Below, piece after piece: positions 45,697-54,398 of a stretch of DNA of 64,000 bases. The stretch spans positions 62,001 through 126,000 of the forward strand of contig DCFU01000016.1 in assembly GCA_002319795.1 (NCBI GenBank), in the 5' to 3' direction. The notes under the pieces were generated by a model that saw only the letters and a list, made by a program, of their open reading frames with translations, was not told the DNA's origin and searched no databases. Numbering within the stretch: position 1 is the stretch's first letter; each line of letters begins with the position of its first letter. A program made the position numbers and the translations under genes. The stretch comes from Megamonas sp. UBA1796 (lineage in GTDB: Bacteria; Bacillota; Negativicutes; Selenomonadales; Selenomonadaceae).

Positions 45697-46764
45697 TCAA
45701 ATTCGTTTTATGATTATTTCGGTCATTTCCGTTGTATTTGCTTTCGTAAACCCGTCCTTCCAAAGATCTGCAGTCCGATAGCCGTCTGTCAGAGCCTTAT
45801 CACAGGCATCCTCTACAGCCTTGGCCGCTTCGTCTTCATGCAAGGAATAGCGCAGAAGCATCGCTGCCGAAAGTATCGTCCCTATCGGATTAGCAATCCC
45901 TTTTCCGGCAATATCCGGTGCTGAGCCATGGATTGGCTCATAGAGACTCGTATTGGCACCAATGCTCGCAGACGGCATCATGCCAATAGAACCGCCAATC
46001 ACCGCCGCCTCATCGCTTAGGATATCGCCAAAAAGATTGCCTGTGACAATTACATCAAACTGTGTTGGCCGAACCGCCAGCTGCATGGCACAATTATCGA
46101 CATAAAGATGATTAAGCTCCACATCGTTATATCCCGCGGCAACCTTTGTTACCGTACGACGCCAAAGCCGCGAGGTCGCCAGTACATTCGCCTTATCAAC
46201 CGAAGTCACCCTGCCGCGGCGCAGTCTGGCCGTCTCAAAAGCCAACTTTGAAATACGTTCAACCTCTGGTACGGAGTAGTTTTCAAGATCCCAGGCGCGT
46301 TCATGGCCATCCTGCATCTCAGATTCGCATTTCTCCCCGAAATATATCCCACCAATAAGCTCGCGCACAATAACAAGATCAACACCCCTTACCAGCTCCG
46401 GCTTCAGCGGCGAATATTCCGTGAGCGCATCTGCAACCTTGACCGGACGCAGGTTCGCATAAAGGCCAAGATTTTTACGCAAGCCTAAAATAGCTCTTTC
46501 CGGTCGCAGGGCTGGCGCAACCGCATCCCATTTATCTCCGCCTACCGCACCGAACAGCACCCCGTCAGAAACCCTTGCCGCATCTATGGTTTCCTGCGGC
46601 AGCGGCGTACCATAAAGATCATAGGCCGTACCACCTGCATCATGTTTTTCAAAAACCATGCCAATACGAAACTTTTCATCTATCCTTTGGAGTACACGGA
46701 CTGCCGAGGCTGTAATTTCCTCGCCTATACCATCACCTGGTATCACTACAATTTTTTTTGCCAT
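45697..46764 (-). CDS. leuB: 3-isopropylmalate dehydrogenase
   Basis: NAD-dependent oxidative decarboxylase of leucine synthesis, 355 residues. The KIVVIPGDGIGEEITASAV N-terminus is canonical, and GNLFGDILSDEAAVIGGS carries the metal-binding aspartates. The start at 46764 is chosen because the longer frame to 46938 lies wholly inside leuD. Its ATG lies 4 bp after the leuD stop. Confidence 0.96.
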   Translation of the reverse strand: MAKKIVVIPGDGIGEEITASAVRVLQRIDEKFRIGMVFEKHDAGGTAYDLYGTPLPQETIDAARVSDGVLFGAVGGDKWDAVAPALRPERAILGLRKNLGLYANLRPVKVADALTEYSPLKPELVRGVDLVIVRELIGGIYFGEKCESEMQDGHERAWDLENYSVPEVERISKLAFETARLRRGRVTSVDKANVLATSRLWRRTVTKVAAGYNDVELNHLYVDNCAMQLAVRPTQFDVIVTGNLFGDILSDEAAVIGGSIGMMPSASIGANTSLYEPIHGSAPDIAGKGIANPIGTILSAAMLLRYSLHEDEAAKAVEDACDKALTDGYRTADLWKDGFTKANTTEMTEIIIKRI

Positions 46765-46768
46765 AATA

Positions 46769-47263
46769 TCATTTTTTCTCCTTGATATAATTGATAAGCC
46801 CGCCTGCCCTGGCAATATCCTGCACAAAGCCTGGCAGCGGATGCGCACGGAATACGTCACCCGTTGACAAGTTCTCGATTGTACCGGTTGACGCATCGAC
46901 ACGCAGGGTATCGTCAGCCTTGATTTTTTCAACATCACTGCCGATTTCCAGCAGTGGCAGTCCTATATTGATGCCATTGCGATAAAAAATACGTGCAAAA
47001 TTAGCCGCAATAATTACGGGAATCCCGGCAGCCTTGATAGCGACAGGTGCATGCTCACGTGAAGAACCACAACCAAAGTTCCGCCCGCCTACCATGATAT
47101 CGCCCGCCTTAACGTTTTTAGCGAAACTTGTATCAATATCCTCCATACAGTGGGTGGCAAGCTCTGCTGGATCAAAAGAATTCAAATAACGTGCAGGAAT
47201 AATAACATCTGTATCAATATTGTCGCCATAGCGCCAAACCTTACCTTCTAATTTCATCCTCAT
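46769..47263 (-). CDS. leuD: 3-isopropylmalate dehydratase small subunit
   Basis: A 164-residue swivel-domain subunit. WRYGDNIDTDVIIPARYLN and the GGRNFGCGSSREHAP motif are intact. It pairs with LeuC to isomerise isopropylmalate. The start at 47263 overlaps the leuC stop by 4 bp; a second ATG two codons later is equally possible. Confidence 0.96.
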   Translation of the reverse strand: MRMKLEGKVWRYGDNIDTDVIIPARYLNSFDPAELATHCMEDIDTSFAKNVKAGDIMVGGRNFGCGSSREHAPVAIKAAGIPVIIAANFARIFYRNGINIGLPLLEIGSDVEKIKADDTLRVDASTGTIENLSTGDVFRAHPLPGFVQDIARAGGLINYIKEKK

Positions 47264-48519
47264 CCAACCTCCTCAGGCGTTGCTATTTTTCCCAGCACGG
47301 CACTTGCCGCTGCCACATGCGGCCCTGCAAGATAAACTTCGCTGTCAACATGTCCCATGCGTCCGCGGAAATTGCGGTTTGTAGTCGACACGCAGCGTTC
47401 CCCTGCCCCGAGAATTCCCATGTATCCTCCAAGACACGGCCCGCAGGTAGGCGTGCTCACGGCCGCACCAGCCGTTATGAATATTTCCAACAGTCCCTCT
47501 TTCATTGCCTCAAGATAAACCTGCTGGCTGCCTGGTATTACTATACAACGGACCTGCGGGTGTATCTTATGTCCCTTGATAATGGACGCGGCGATTTCAA
47601 GGTCCTCGATGCGCCCATTTGTGCAGGAGCCGATGACTACCTGATCAATCCTGATTTCACCAATGTCCTCTACACGCTTGGTGTTGCCCGGCAAATGTGG
47701 GAACGCCACCACCGGCCTGAGTTCTGAAAGATTAATCTCTACCGTGCGGCAATATGCAGCATCCACATCGGGTTCGACAGCTTCATAAGCCTTAGTAACA
47801 CGGCCTTCAACATATGCCTTTGTCTTTTCGTCAAATGGGAAAATGCCATTCTTGCCGCCGGCCTCAATAGCCATATTAGAAATTGTAAAGCGGTCTGTCA
47901 TAGAAAGCTCTGCCACACCTTCACCGGCAAATTCCAGAGCCTTGTACAAAGCCCCATCCACCCCGATCATGCCTATTAGGGTAAGAATTACATCCTTCCC
48001 GTTGATATTTCCAGGCTTCTTTCCCGTCAGCTGCACCTTGATTGTTTCCGGCACCTTGAACCAGGCTTCCCCTGTAGCAAGTGCTACAGCGAGATCCGTC
48101 GTGCCGACTCCTGTCGAAAAACCATTTACTGCGCCATAAGTGCAGGTATGTGAATCAGCACCTATGGTGAGCATGCCCGGAGCTACGATGCCCTTCTCTA
48201 GAAGTATGACATGTTCTATGCCGACACGGCCAATTTCAAAATAATGCACAATATCATATTTCCTGGCAAAATCACGAACAGTTTTCGTAAGTTCGGCTGT
48301 TTTTATATCCTTATTCGGTGTAAAATGATCTGGTACCAGTGCTATCTTGGTACGGTCAAAAACCGGACGGCCAATTTTTTCGAACTCTTTAATCGACGGC
48401 GGCGCCGTAACATCATTTGCCAGCACCATATCAAGTTTGCAGGTAATGAGCTGCCCCGGCCTGACGGATTCGAGACCCGCATGCTTCGCCAGTATTTTCT
48501 CTGTCATATTCATGCCCAT
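47260..48519 (-). CDS. leuC: 3-isopropylmalate dehydratase large subunit
   Basis: Aconitase-type [4Fe-4S] subunit of 419 residues. The cluster-binding segment GSCTNGR and the later CGPCLGG motif provide the three cysteines. It is the shorter, archaeal/clostridial-type LeuC, about 420 residues. The start at 48519 has AGGGAGG seven bases upstream; the frame upstream of it lies in a terminator-containing gap after ilvC. Confidence 0.96.
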   Translation of the reverse strand: MGMNMTEKILAKHAGLESVRPGQLITCKLDMVLANDVTAPPSIKEFEKIGRPVFDRTKIALVPDHFTPNKDIKTAELTKTVRDFARKYDIVHYFEIGRVGIEHVILLEKGIVAPGMLTIGADSHTCTYGAVNGFSTGVGTTDLAVALATGEAWFKVPETIKVQLTGKKPGNINGKDVILTLIGMIGVDGALYKALEFAGEGVAELSMTDRFTISNMAIEAGGKNGIFPFDEKTKAYVEGRVTKAYEAVEPDVDAAYCRTVEINLSELRPVVAFPHLPGNTKRVEDIGEIRIDQVVIGSCTNGRIEDLEIAASIIKGHKIHPQVRCIVIPGSQQVYLEAMKEGLLEIFITAGAAVSTPTCGPCLGGYMGILGAGERCVSTTNRNFRGRMGHVDSEVYLAGPHVAAASAVLGKIATPEEVG

Positions 48520-48560
48520 AACAAAACCTCCCTGAAATTTTATTTGTATCCTGTCTCTTA

Positions 48561-48603
48561 TAAAAACCGGCTCACACTTCATATGGATAGGAAGCGCAAG
48601 CCG
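48561..48603 (-). terminator. Internal terminator between ilvC and leuC
   Basis: Minus-strand 13-bp stem CGGCTTGCGCTTC/GAAGTGTGAGCCG, including three G-T pairs, with a 10-nt loop, followed by GTTTTTAT. It lies 44 bp after ilvC and 42 bp before leuC. It would reduce expression of leuCDB-ilvB relative to ilvNC. Confidence 0.65.
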
Positions 48604-48646
48604 ATTCAAGTGCAATGTTTACTTTTCCTGCTTATTCGCTATCATT

Positions 48647-49663
48647 TTAGTCCTGGGATAAGTCCTTTTTATCCTTGAGCCAGGACATCATATTGCGAAG
48701 CTTTGCACCAACCTGTTCAATCGGATGTTCCGCATGCTTCTTGCGGAGAGCCAGGAACTCTGCGCGCCCGGCTGCACGGTTCTCCACGAGCCAGTTCTTT
48801 GCAAAGGTTCCATCCTGAATTTCCTCCAGGGCTTTCTTCATCTCTGCCTTGACTGCCGGAGTAACGATACGCGGGCCTATTTTATAATCGCCATATTCAG
48901 CCGTATCACTGATTGACTGACGCATCTTTGCCATGCCGCCTTCATACATAAGATCAACAATAAGCTTCATTTCGTGAAAACACTCAAAATAAGCGATTTC
49001 CGGCTGATATCCAGCTTCACAAAGTGTTTCGAAACCATTCTGGATAAGATGCGTAACCCCGCCGCAAAGGACTACCTGCTCACCAAAGAGATCAGTTTCC
49101 GTTTCCTCCTGGAAGGTTGTCTGAATAACACCTGCTTTAGTACCGCCGATGCCGCGCGCATAAGCCAGCGCAATATCGAATGCATGGCCTGTAGCATCCT
49201 GCTCGACAGCAAATACGTCCGGAACACCGCCGCCTTGGGTAAATACGCGGCGAACGAGATGTCCCGGTCCTTTAGGCGCAACCATGAATACATCAACATC
49301 TGCCGGGGGAACAATTTGTTTAAAATGGATATTGAAACCATGTGCAAAAGCAAGCGCACTGCCGGATTTAAGGTTCGGGCCGATTTCCGCCTTATAAACA
49401 TCAGCCTGCTTCTCATCCGGGATCAGCACCATAGTGATATCAGCCTGCTTGACCGCATCGGCTACTGCAGCTACCCTGAGGCCCGCTGCCTCTGCTACCG
49501 CCTTCGATTTACTGCCTTCATAAAGGCCAACGATTACATTCGCTCCACTTTCCTTGAGGTTCAGGGCATGCGCATGTCCCTGGCTGCCGTAACCAATAAT
49601 GGCTACAGTCTTACCTTTCATGAAGTCCCAATTTGCATCCTGGTCATAATAAGTTTTTGCCAT
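48647..49663 (-). CDS. ilvC: Ketol-acid reductoisomerase (NADP+)
   Basis: Class I enzyme of 338 residues. The nucleotide-binding GYGSQGHAHALNL (about 23-35) and the knotted C-terminal domain with ETETDLFGEQVVLCGG are intact. It converts acetolactate to dihydroxyisovalerate. The ATG at 49663 has GAGGAGAGA upstream and overlaps the end of ilvN by 20 bp, so translation may be coupled. Confidence 0.97.
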   Translation of the reverse strand: MAKTYYDQDANWDFMKGKTVAIIGYGSQGHAHALNLKESGANVIVGLYEGSKSKAVAEAAGLRVAAVADAVKQADITMVLIPDEKQADVYKAEIGPNLKSGSALAFAHGFNIHFKQIVPPADVDVFMVAPKGPGHLVRRVFTQGGGVPDVFAVEQDATGHAFDIALAYARGIGGTKAGVIQTTFQEETETDLFGEQVVLCGGVTHLIQNGFETLCEAGYQPEIAYFECFHEMKLIVDLMYEGGMAKMRQSISDTAEYGDYKIGPRIVTPAVKAEMKKALEEIQDGTFAKNWLVENRAAGRAEFLALRKKHAEHPIEQVGAKLRNMMSWLKDKKDLSQD

Positions 49664-50174
49664 AGTACTCTCTCTCCTCACAATGTTCATAAATAGTATG
49701 TTCGCCGCGTTCCAGCCCAATAAGACCTGTCCTTATGATCTCCAAAATACCATAAGGCGATAAGAGCCTCGTAAAAGCCGTGACCTTATCATCATCACCG
49801 GTAATCTCAAAAATCAGAGTCGTGGGCTGTACATCGATGACATGTGCACGAAACAGCTCTGCCATCTTAAGTACATCCAGACGATTTGTATCATCAGCCT
49901 TTACTTTTATCATGGTCATCCCACGATAAACAGCAGACGCGGCATCCAGCCGCTGCACTGCCGTAACATCCGGCAGTTTTTCAAGCTGCTTCATCATCTG
50001 GTCGACGAGATATTCATCTCCGTGCACCACAACCGTAATCCTCGAAAACTCCGGTGACTGGGTCACACCGACAGAAAGACTGTCGATATTGAACTCACGC
50101 CGGGAAAACATGCTTGCAACCCGAACCAGCACACCAGGCTGGTTCTGAACGAAAACCGACAGTACATGCTTCAT
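49644..50174 (-). CDS. ilvN: Acetolactate synthase small (regulatory) subunit
   Basis: A 176-residue regulatory subunit with an N-terminal ACT domain (VLSVFVQNQPGVLVRVASMF) and a C-terminal ALS-SS domain. It confers valine feedback on the large subunit in known enzymes. The start at 50174 is chosen over the frame to 50258 because that extension lies in the T-box terminator. It is the first gene of the operon, six genes away from ilvB. Confidence 0.94.
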   Translation of the reverse strand: MKHVLSVFVQNQPGVLVRVASMFSRREFNIDSLSVGVTQSPEFSRITVVVHGDEYLVDQMMKQLEKLPDVTAVQRLDAASAVYRGMTMIKVKADDTNRLDVLKMAELFRAHVIDVQPTTLIFEITGDDDKVTAFTRLLSPYGILEIIRTGLIGLERGEHTIYEHCEEREYYGKNLL

Positions 50175-50192
50175 AATCAATGATCCCTCCAA

Positions 50193-50460
50193 CAATAAAT
50201 AAAACCGCCCCTGTTGCCTTTTCTTCTGGCAACAGGGGCGGAAATTCCGCGGTACCACCCTGCATTATACTCACAGCCGTTATCCGGCCTTCATTAACGC
50301 TGAAACACGTCTGCGCCTCCTGACTAACATTCGACGCAAAAGCTCCTGGGCGATGTTGAGCGCTTTCCCCTGCCGGTTTTCATCAGCCACCGGCTCTCTG
50401 TGGAAGGGTTTCCTGCTCTGCTCCCTATCATTGCTGCTATCATTTAATCTGACATGTAAT
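50193..50460 (-). promoter_or_regulatory. T-box leader with terminator/antiterminator
   Basis: On the minus strand the leader contains the T-box sequence GGGTGGTACCGCGG (50247-50260). Downstream is a 14-bp intrinsic terminator (50205-50241) with arms GCCCCTGTTGCC/GGCAACAGGGGC and a T-rich tail. Stem I is marked by AGAGAGCCGG and TGATGAAAACCGG. Candidate specifier triplets in its 3' strand are CTC (Leu, 50358-50360) and ATC (Ile, 50352-50354); I could not decide between them. Uncharged tRNA would favour the antiterminator and turn on ilvNC-leuCDB-ilvB. Confidence 0.92.
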
Positions 50461-50498
50461 GTGTAGCTTATCAACCGTTAAGTTGTAAACATGTATAC

Positions 50499-50527
50499 AT
50501 TATTACAGTATTTAATTGTTTTGTCAA
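50499..50527 (-). promoter_or_regulatory. Promoter of the ilv-leu operon
   Basis: Minus-strand -35 TTGACA (50522-50527) and -10 AATAAT (50499-50504), spacer 17 bp. The 10-bp palindrome ATGTATACAT (50491-50500) touches the -10 and could be an operator. Confidence 0.7.
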
Positions 50528-50706
50528 CACATTTTTGTAACTTTTTATTCTACATTACGACATTTAAATATAATTTCTTCTTCTCATAGAGAACAATTTG
50601 ATTTTTACCCCATGCTGCATCTTTGTGGTATGATAAAGTAAGGAAATACGATTGTATCCATATTTTTTACATATATCTTTTACCCGAATGATAGGAGAAC
50701 GAAACC

Positions 50707-51828
50707 ATGACCAAAAATTTGTCCGGCACACACACTGCTATACTAAAGCAAATTATCTCACCACTTTTGCTATGGTATAAAAATCAGGCCCGCATACTGC
50801 CCTGGCGTGAAGAAGCCACACCTTACCGTGTCTGGGTTTCGGAAATCATGCTCCAACAAACCCGTGTTGCCGCAGTTCTGCCATATTTTGAACGCTTTAT
50901 CGCAGCTTTACCGGATGTAAAGTCACTTGCCGAAGCCGATGAAACTATGCTTATGAAACTCTGGGAGGGTTTGGGCTACTATAGCCGCGCACGAAACCTG
51001 CAAAAGGCCGCACAGCAAATTCAAAAAGATTATCAGGGAGTAATTCCTTATGATTTTAACGAACTGCTCAAGCTTCCAGGCATCGGACGCTATACAGCCG
51101 GTGCTGTGAGCTCTATCGCTTATGCACAAAGACACCCAGCAGTTGACGGTAATGTGCTGCGTGTCATTATGCGTATCACTGCCTGCAATGACGATATTTT
51201 GAAGGAAAGTACGAAACGAGCCGTAGAACAGGCCTTGCTGGACGTCATGCCCGCAGACCTGGATGCCGGTACCTTCAACCAGGCCCTCATGGAACTCGGG
51301 GCGATGACTTGTCTGCCAAAAAAGGCTGCGCATTGCCCTCAATGCCCTCTTATACGCCTATGCCTCGCTTTCGACCAGGGAACAACCGCAGCCTTACCCT
51401 GTAAATCTCCTGCCAAAAAAAGACGGATTGAAAAGCATACCATTCTTCTTCTCGAAGCAAACGGAAAATTTGCTATCCGCCAGCGTCCGCCCAAAGGTCT
51501 TTTGTCTGGTCTTTGGGAACTCCCGAATCTCACAGGGCATCTTTCTAAAAGTGAACTATCTGATTGGCTCAGGGCGCGGGAACTTACAGCTTCATCTTTT
51601 GAACCCATGGCATCCGCCAAACATATATTCTCACATCTGGAATGGCACATGGTAGGCTGGCATGTCATTTTGTCCAATGTCAATATGGTCAAGGAAACTA
51701 TCGTTCCTTATAGCCCAAGCTCGGCAGAAAAGCGATTGCTATGGCTTACACCGTCAGAATTAAGTTCCAGGTACAGCATACCTTCCGCTTTTCAATATTT
51801 TCTGCACCTGAAAAACAGCCAACAATAA
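50707..51828 (+). CDS. mutY: A/G-specific adenine glycosylase
   Basis: Base-excision repair enzyme of 373 residues that removes A opposite 8-oxoG. The HhH motif LPGIGRYTAGAVSSIAY, with the catalytic aspartate in HPAVDGNVLRV, is intact. The [4Fe-4S] cysteines are present as C-x7-C-x2-C-x5-C; the usual first spacing is x6, so there is one extra residue. The C-terminal NUDIX-like domain (about 230-365) reads 8-oxoG. An AGGAGA site precedes the ATG. It is isolated on the plus strand, with a shared terminator downstream. Confidence 0.96.
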   Translation: MTKNLSGTHTAILKQIISPLLLWYKNQARILPWREEATPYRVWVSEIMLQQTRVAAVLPYFERFIAALPDVKSLAEADETMLMKLWEGLGYYSRARNLQKAAQQIQKDYQGVIPYDFNELLKLPGIGRYTAGAVSSIAYAQRHPAVDGNVLRVIMRITACNDDILKESTKRAVEQALLDVMPADLDAGTFNQALMELGAMTCLPKKAAHCPQCPLIRLCLAFDQGTTAALPCKSPAKKRRIEKHTILLLEANGKFAIRQRPPKGLLSGLWELPNLTGHLSKSELSDWLRARELTASSFEPMASAKHIFSHLEWHMVGWHVILSNVNMVKETIVPYSPSSAEKRLLWLTPSELSSRYSIPSAFQYFLHLKNSQQ

Positions 51829-51846
51829 TTTTTTTCGCACTATAAC

Positions 51847-51883
51847 AAAAGGCGCATGAGCCCTCGCAGCTCATGCGCCTTTT
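51847..51883. terminator. Bidirectional terminator between mutY and lysS
   Basis: A 15-bp perfect inverted repeat, AAAAGGCGCATGAGC and its complement, around a 7-nt loop, with A- and T-tracts on both sides. It serves mutY on the plus strand and lysS on the minus strand. Confidence 0.88.
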
Positions 51884-51895
51884 ATCCTATTGAAT

Positions 51896-53407
51896 TTATT
51901 CTGCTTTATTCCGCATATGTGGAAAAAGCAATACATCACGTATTGACGAGCTGTTTGTAAGCAGCATCACCAAACGATCTACACCAATACCAAGTCCTCC
52001 TGTAGGAGGCAGTCCATATTCCAGCGCCGTGATATAGTCCTGATCCATCATATGCGCTTCTTCATCACCAGCCTCACGCTGTTTTACCTGCTCAAGGAAA
52101 CGTCCCTCCTGATCAATTGGATCATTCAGCTCTGTGAAACCATTAGCAAGCTCACGCCCATAAATAAAGAGCTCAAACCGGTCCGTAATCATCGGGTTTT
52201 CCGGATTGCGCTTTGCGAGCGGCGAAATCTCCGTTGGATGACCAGTAACAAAGGTAGGCGCAATGAGGGTATCCTCTATTTTCTCTTCAAAAGCCGCATT
52301 GAGGATACCACCAATCCCATGTTTCTGCTCATATGGCACACCAATTTCATCCGCCATAGCTCTGGCGTCTTCTACAGTTTGCGCGGACAGGAAATCCTTA
52401 CCTGTAGCTTCACGTACAATATCGTTCATGCTGATACGACGAACCTTGGAAAGATCTATCTCCGTACCCTCATAGTTAATAATCGTAGTACCAAGGACAT
52501 CTCTGGCCGCTTCAATAACAATACCTTCCGTTACATCCATGAGATCATTATAATCTGCATATGCCTGATAAATCTCTACAGAAGTAAACTCCGGATTATG
52601 CCGCACATCTATCCCCTCATTACGGAATATGCGTCCCAGCTCATAAACGCGCTCAAGCCCGCCTACAATAAGACGCTTGAGATTAAGTTCTGTCGCAATA
52701 CGCAAATACAACTGCATATCAAGAGCATTATGGTAGGTAACAAAAGGACGCGCAGCCGCACCGCCAGCAATAGTAGACATAACCGGTGTCTCGACTTCAA
52801 GGAAGCCCCGCTCATCGAGATATCTGCGCATAGATTTAATAATCTTGGTGCGCGCGATAAAAGTATCCTTTACCTCAGGATTCATTATGAGGTCAAGATA
52901 ACGCTGACGATAACGCACCTCAACATCCTTGAGCCCATGAAACTTCTCCGGCAATGGGCGCAGCGACTTTGCCAAAAGCTCAAAATCCTCTACTTTTACG
53001 GTAATCTCTCCGCGATGCGTTTTAAAAACCGTACCAGAAACACCGATAACATCGCCTATATCCAGCAATTTAAAATTCGCGTATTTCTCTTCACCAAGAT
53101 TATCCAACTTAAAATAAACCTGCATTCTGCCCGTAATATCCATAAGGACACTGAAGCTTGCCTTGCCATGCCCGCGAATAGCCATAAGCCTGCCTGCCAG
53201 ACGTACCTTACGGTCACTATCCTCACCCTCAAGCTCCGCAAAATGCTCTACCACATCTTGCGCATGATGCGTTACCTCAAAACGATGCCCAAAGGGAGCA
53301 ATTCCCTTGTCCGCAAAGGTTTTCATCTTTTCACGACGCACCTGCATCATCTCATTCATATCCTGCTGCGTCTGAAGCTGTTCCTCATTCTTTTCTGCCA
53401 CTTTCAT
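51896..53407 (-). CDS. lysS: Lysine--tRNA ligase (class II)
   Basis: A 503-residue class II synthetase. An N-terminal OB-fold binds the anticodon (about 65-150). The catalytic domain has motif 2 with FRNEGIDVRHNPEFTSVE and motif 3 GLGIGVDRLVML. It lies 20 bp after greA, a pairing (greA-lysS) seen in many Firmicutes. Confidence 0.97.
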   Translation of the reverse strand: MKVAEKNEEQLQTQQDMNEMMQVRREKMKTFADKGIAPFGHRFEVTHHAQDVVEHFAELEGEDSDRKVRLAGRLMAIRGHGKASFSVLMDITGRMQVYFKLDNLGEEKYANFKLLDIGDVIGVSGTVFKTHRGEITVKVEDFELLAKSLRPLPEKFHGLKDVEVRYRQRYLDLIMNPEVKDTFIARTKIIKSMRRYLDERGFLEVETPVMSTIAGGAAARPFVTYHNALDMQLYLRIATELNLKRLIVGGLERVYELGRIFRNEGIDVRHNPEFTSVEIYQAYADYNDLMDVTEGIVIEAARDVLGTTIINYEGTEIDLSKVRRISMNDIVREATGKDFLSAQTVEDARAMADEIGVPYEQKHGIGGILNAAFEEKIEDTLIAPTFVTGHPTEISPLAKRNPENPMITDRFELFIYGRELANGFTELNDPIDQEGRFLEQVKQREAGDEEAHMMDQDYITALEYGLPPTGGLGIGVDRLVMLLTNSSSIRDVLLFPHMRNKAE

Positions 53408-53427
53408 AACTCCTATCTATGTGTCTC

Positions 53428-53907
53428 TTAATCCTTGATTTCTACAACCTGATACTTAAGTACTCCTGCGGGAACACGCACTTCTACCGTTGTGCCCACT
53501 TCCTGCCCAATAATAGCCTCTCCGACCGGAGACTCATTGGAAATTCTATTTTCTGCCGGGTCTGCCTCGGCAGAACCTACTAACGTATATTCCATATCCT
53601 CATTGAATTCCAAATCACGGATCACCACTGTATTCCCCATACGCACTGTTCCTTTATTAGAGGTTTGGTCCTCCCGGATAATATCACTGTTCCTGAGCAT
53701 CTTCTCAAGATTCAGGACTTCCCCTTCTATAAAAGCCTGCTCATTCTTCGCATCCTCATATTCCGAGTTCTCGCTAATATCACCGAAATCAATCGCTTGT
53801 TTAATACGCTCAGCGACCTCTATCCTGCGTACACTTTTCAAGTACTCCAGTTTATCCTCGAGTTTCTTCAGTCCCTCTTCGGTCAGCATTACACGCTTAT
53901 CAGCCAT
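53428..53907 (-). CDS. greA: Transcription elongation factor GreA
   Basis: A 159-residue cleavage factor that rescues backtracked RNA polymerase. The N-terminal coiled coil contains the acidic tip DFGDISENSEYEDAKNEQ, and the C-terminal FKBP-like domain ends with VEIKD. An AAAGGAG-type site lies upstream of the ATG. It is followed by lysS. Confidence 0.97.
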   Translation of the reverse strand: MADKRVMLTEEGLKKLEDKLEYLKSVRRIEVAERIKQAIDFGDISENSEYEDAKNEQAFIEGEVLNLEKMLRNSDIIREDQTSNKGTVRMGNTVVIRDLEFNEDMEYTLVGSAEADPAENRISNESPVGEAIIGQEVGTTVEVRVPAGVLKYQVVEIKD

Positions 53908-53985
53908 TTGCCATGCGCTCCTTTATCATAAAAATTCATGTGAAGGTATCCCATATCATTATTTACAAAAGGACAAACATAAATG

Positions 53986-54012
53986 AGTGTCAAGCTATAT
54001 CTTCTTGACACT
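53986..54012. repeat. Perfect inverted repeat upstream of greA
   Basis: Arms AGTGTCAAG and CTTGACACT (9 bp) around a 9-nt spacer, about 80 bp upstream of greA. There is no T-run on either strand. One arm contains TTGACA, but no good -10 follows at the right distance. It could be an operator or a leader hairpin. Confidence 0.5.
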
Positions 54013-54121
54013 CTAAGGTCAGCCTAATGAGTTCCTAAACATTATATGTTTTTTCCGCACTATTGTCAATTTAAAGTTATATACGGTATACCAGAATATA
54101 CACAAAAATATATTTAAGATA

Positions 54122-54150
54122 TTGACAATCTTACTTTCCATCTGTATAAT
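54122..54150 (+). promoter_or_regulatory. Consensus promoter of the tRNA-Tyr/tRNA-Met unit
   Basis: Plus-strand TTGACA (54122-54127), 17-bp spacer and TATAAT (54145-54150): both hexamers match consensus exactly. The tRNA starts 33 bp downstream. Confidence 0.9.
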
Positions 54151-54182
54151 AAATATTGTTTTCAACACAAGCACATCGGAAT

Positions 54183-54268
54183 GGGTAGGTGCCCGAGTGG
54201 TTAAAGGGAACAGACTGTAAATCTGTCATCTTCGGATTACGATGGTTCGAATCCATCCCTGCCCACCA
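54183..54268 (+). tRNA. tRNA-Tyr (GTA)
   Basis: An 86-nt tRNA with a long variable arm and encoded CCA. The acceptor is GGGTAGG/CCTGCCC with one G-T pair, the anticodon stem ACAGA/TCTGT with loop CTGTAAA, and the T-loop GGTTCGAATCC. It is followed after 4 bp by tRNA-Met. Confidence 0.97.
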
Positions 54269-54272
54269 TTTT

Positions 54273-54349
54273 GGCGGCATAGCTCAGTTGGCTAGAGCAT
54301 GCGGTTCATACCCGCAGTGTCCGGAGTTCAAATCTCTGTGCCGCCACCA
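54273..54349 (+). tRNA. tRNA-Met (CAT)
   Basis: A 77-nt tRNA with encoded CCA. The acceptor is GGCGGCA/TGCCGCC, and the anticodon loop is TTCATAC in stem GCGGT/ACCGC-like pairing. The paired first acceptor base indicates the elongator form rather than the initiator. A CAT anticodon could also be a tRNA-Ile(k2C) precursor, which I consider less likely. Confidence 0.93.
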
Positions 54350-54360
54350 ACTTGAAAGTC

Positions 54361-54395
54361 AGAAAGCACACCAATAGGTGTGCTTTCTTTTTGTT
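54361..54395 (+). terminator. Terminator of the tRNA unit
   Basis: Plus-strand 12-bp perfect stem AGAAAGCACACC/GGTGTGCTTTCT with a 4-nt loop, followed by TTTTTG. It lies 12 bp after tRNA-Met. Confidence 0.88.
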
Positions 54396-54398
54396 TTC

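Noticed and set aside
50280..50474. A 64-codon frame upstream of ilvN that might be a leader peptide
   Set aside because: The region is fully explained by the T-box RNA, and no run of Leu, Ile or Val codons is present.
52052..53431. A 459-codon plus-strand frame opposite lysS
   Set aside because: Exactly antisense to a complete lysS, with biased shadow composition and no ribosome site.
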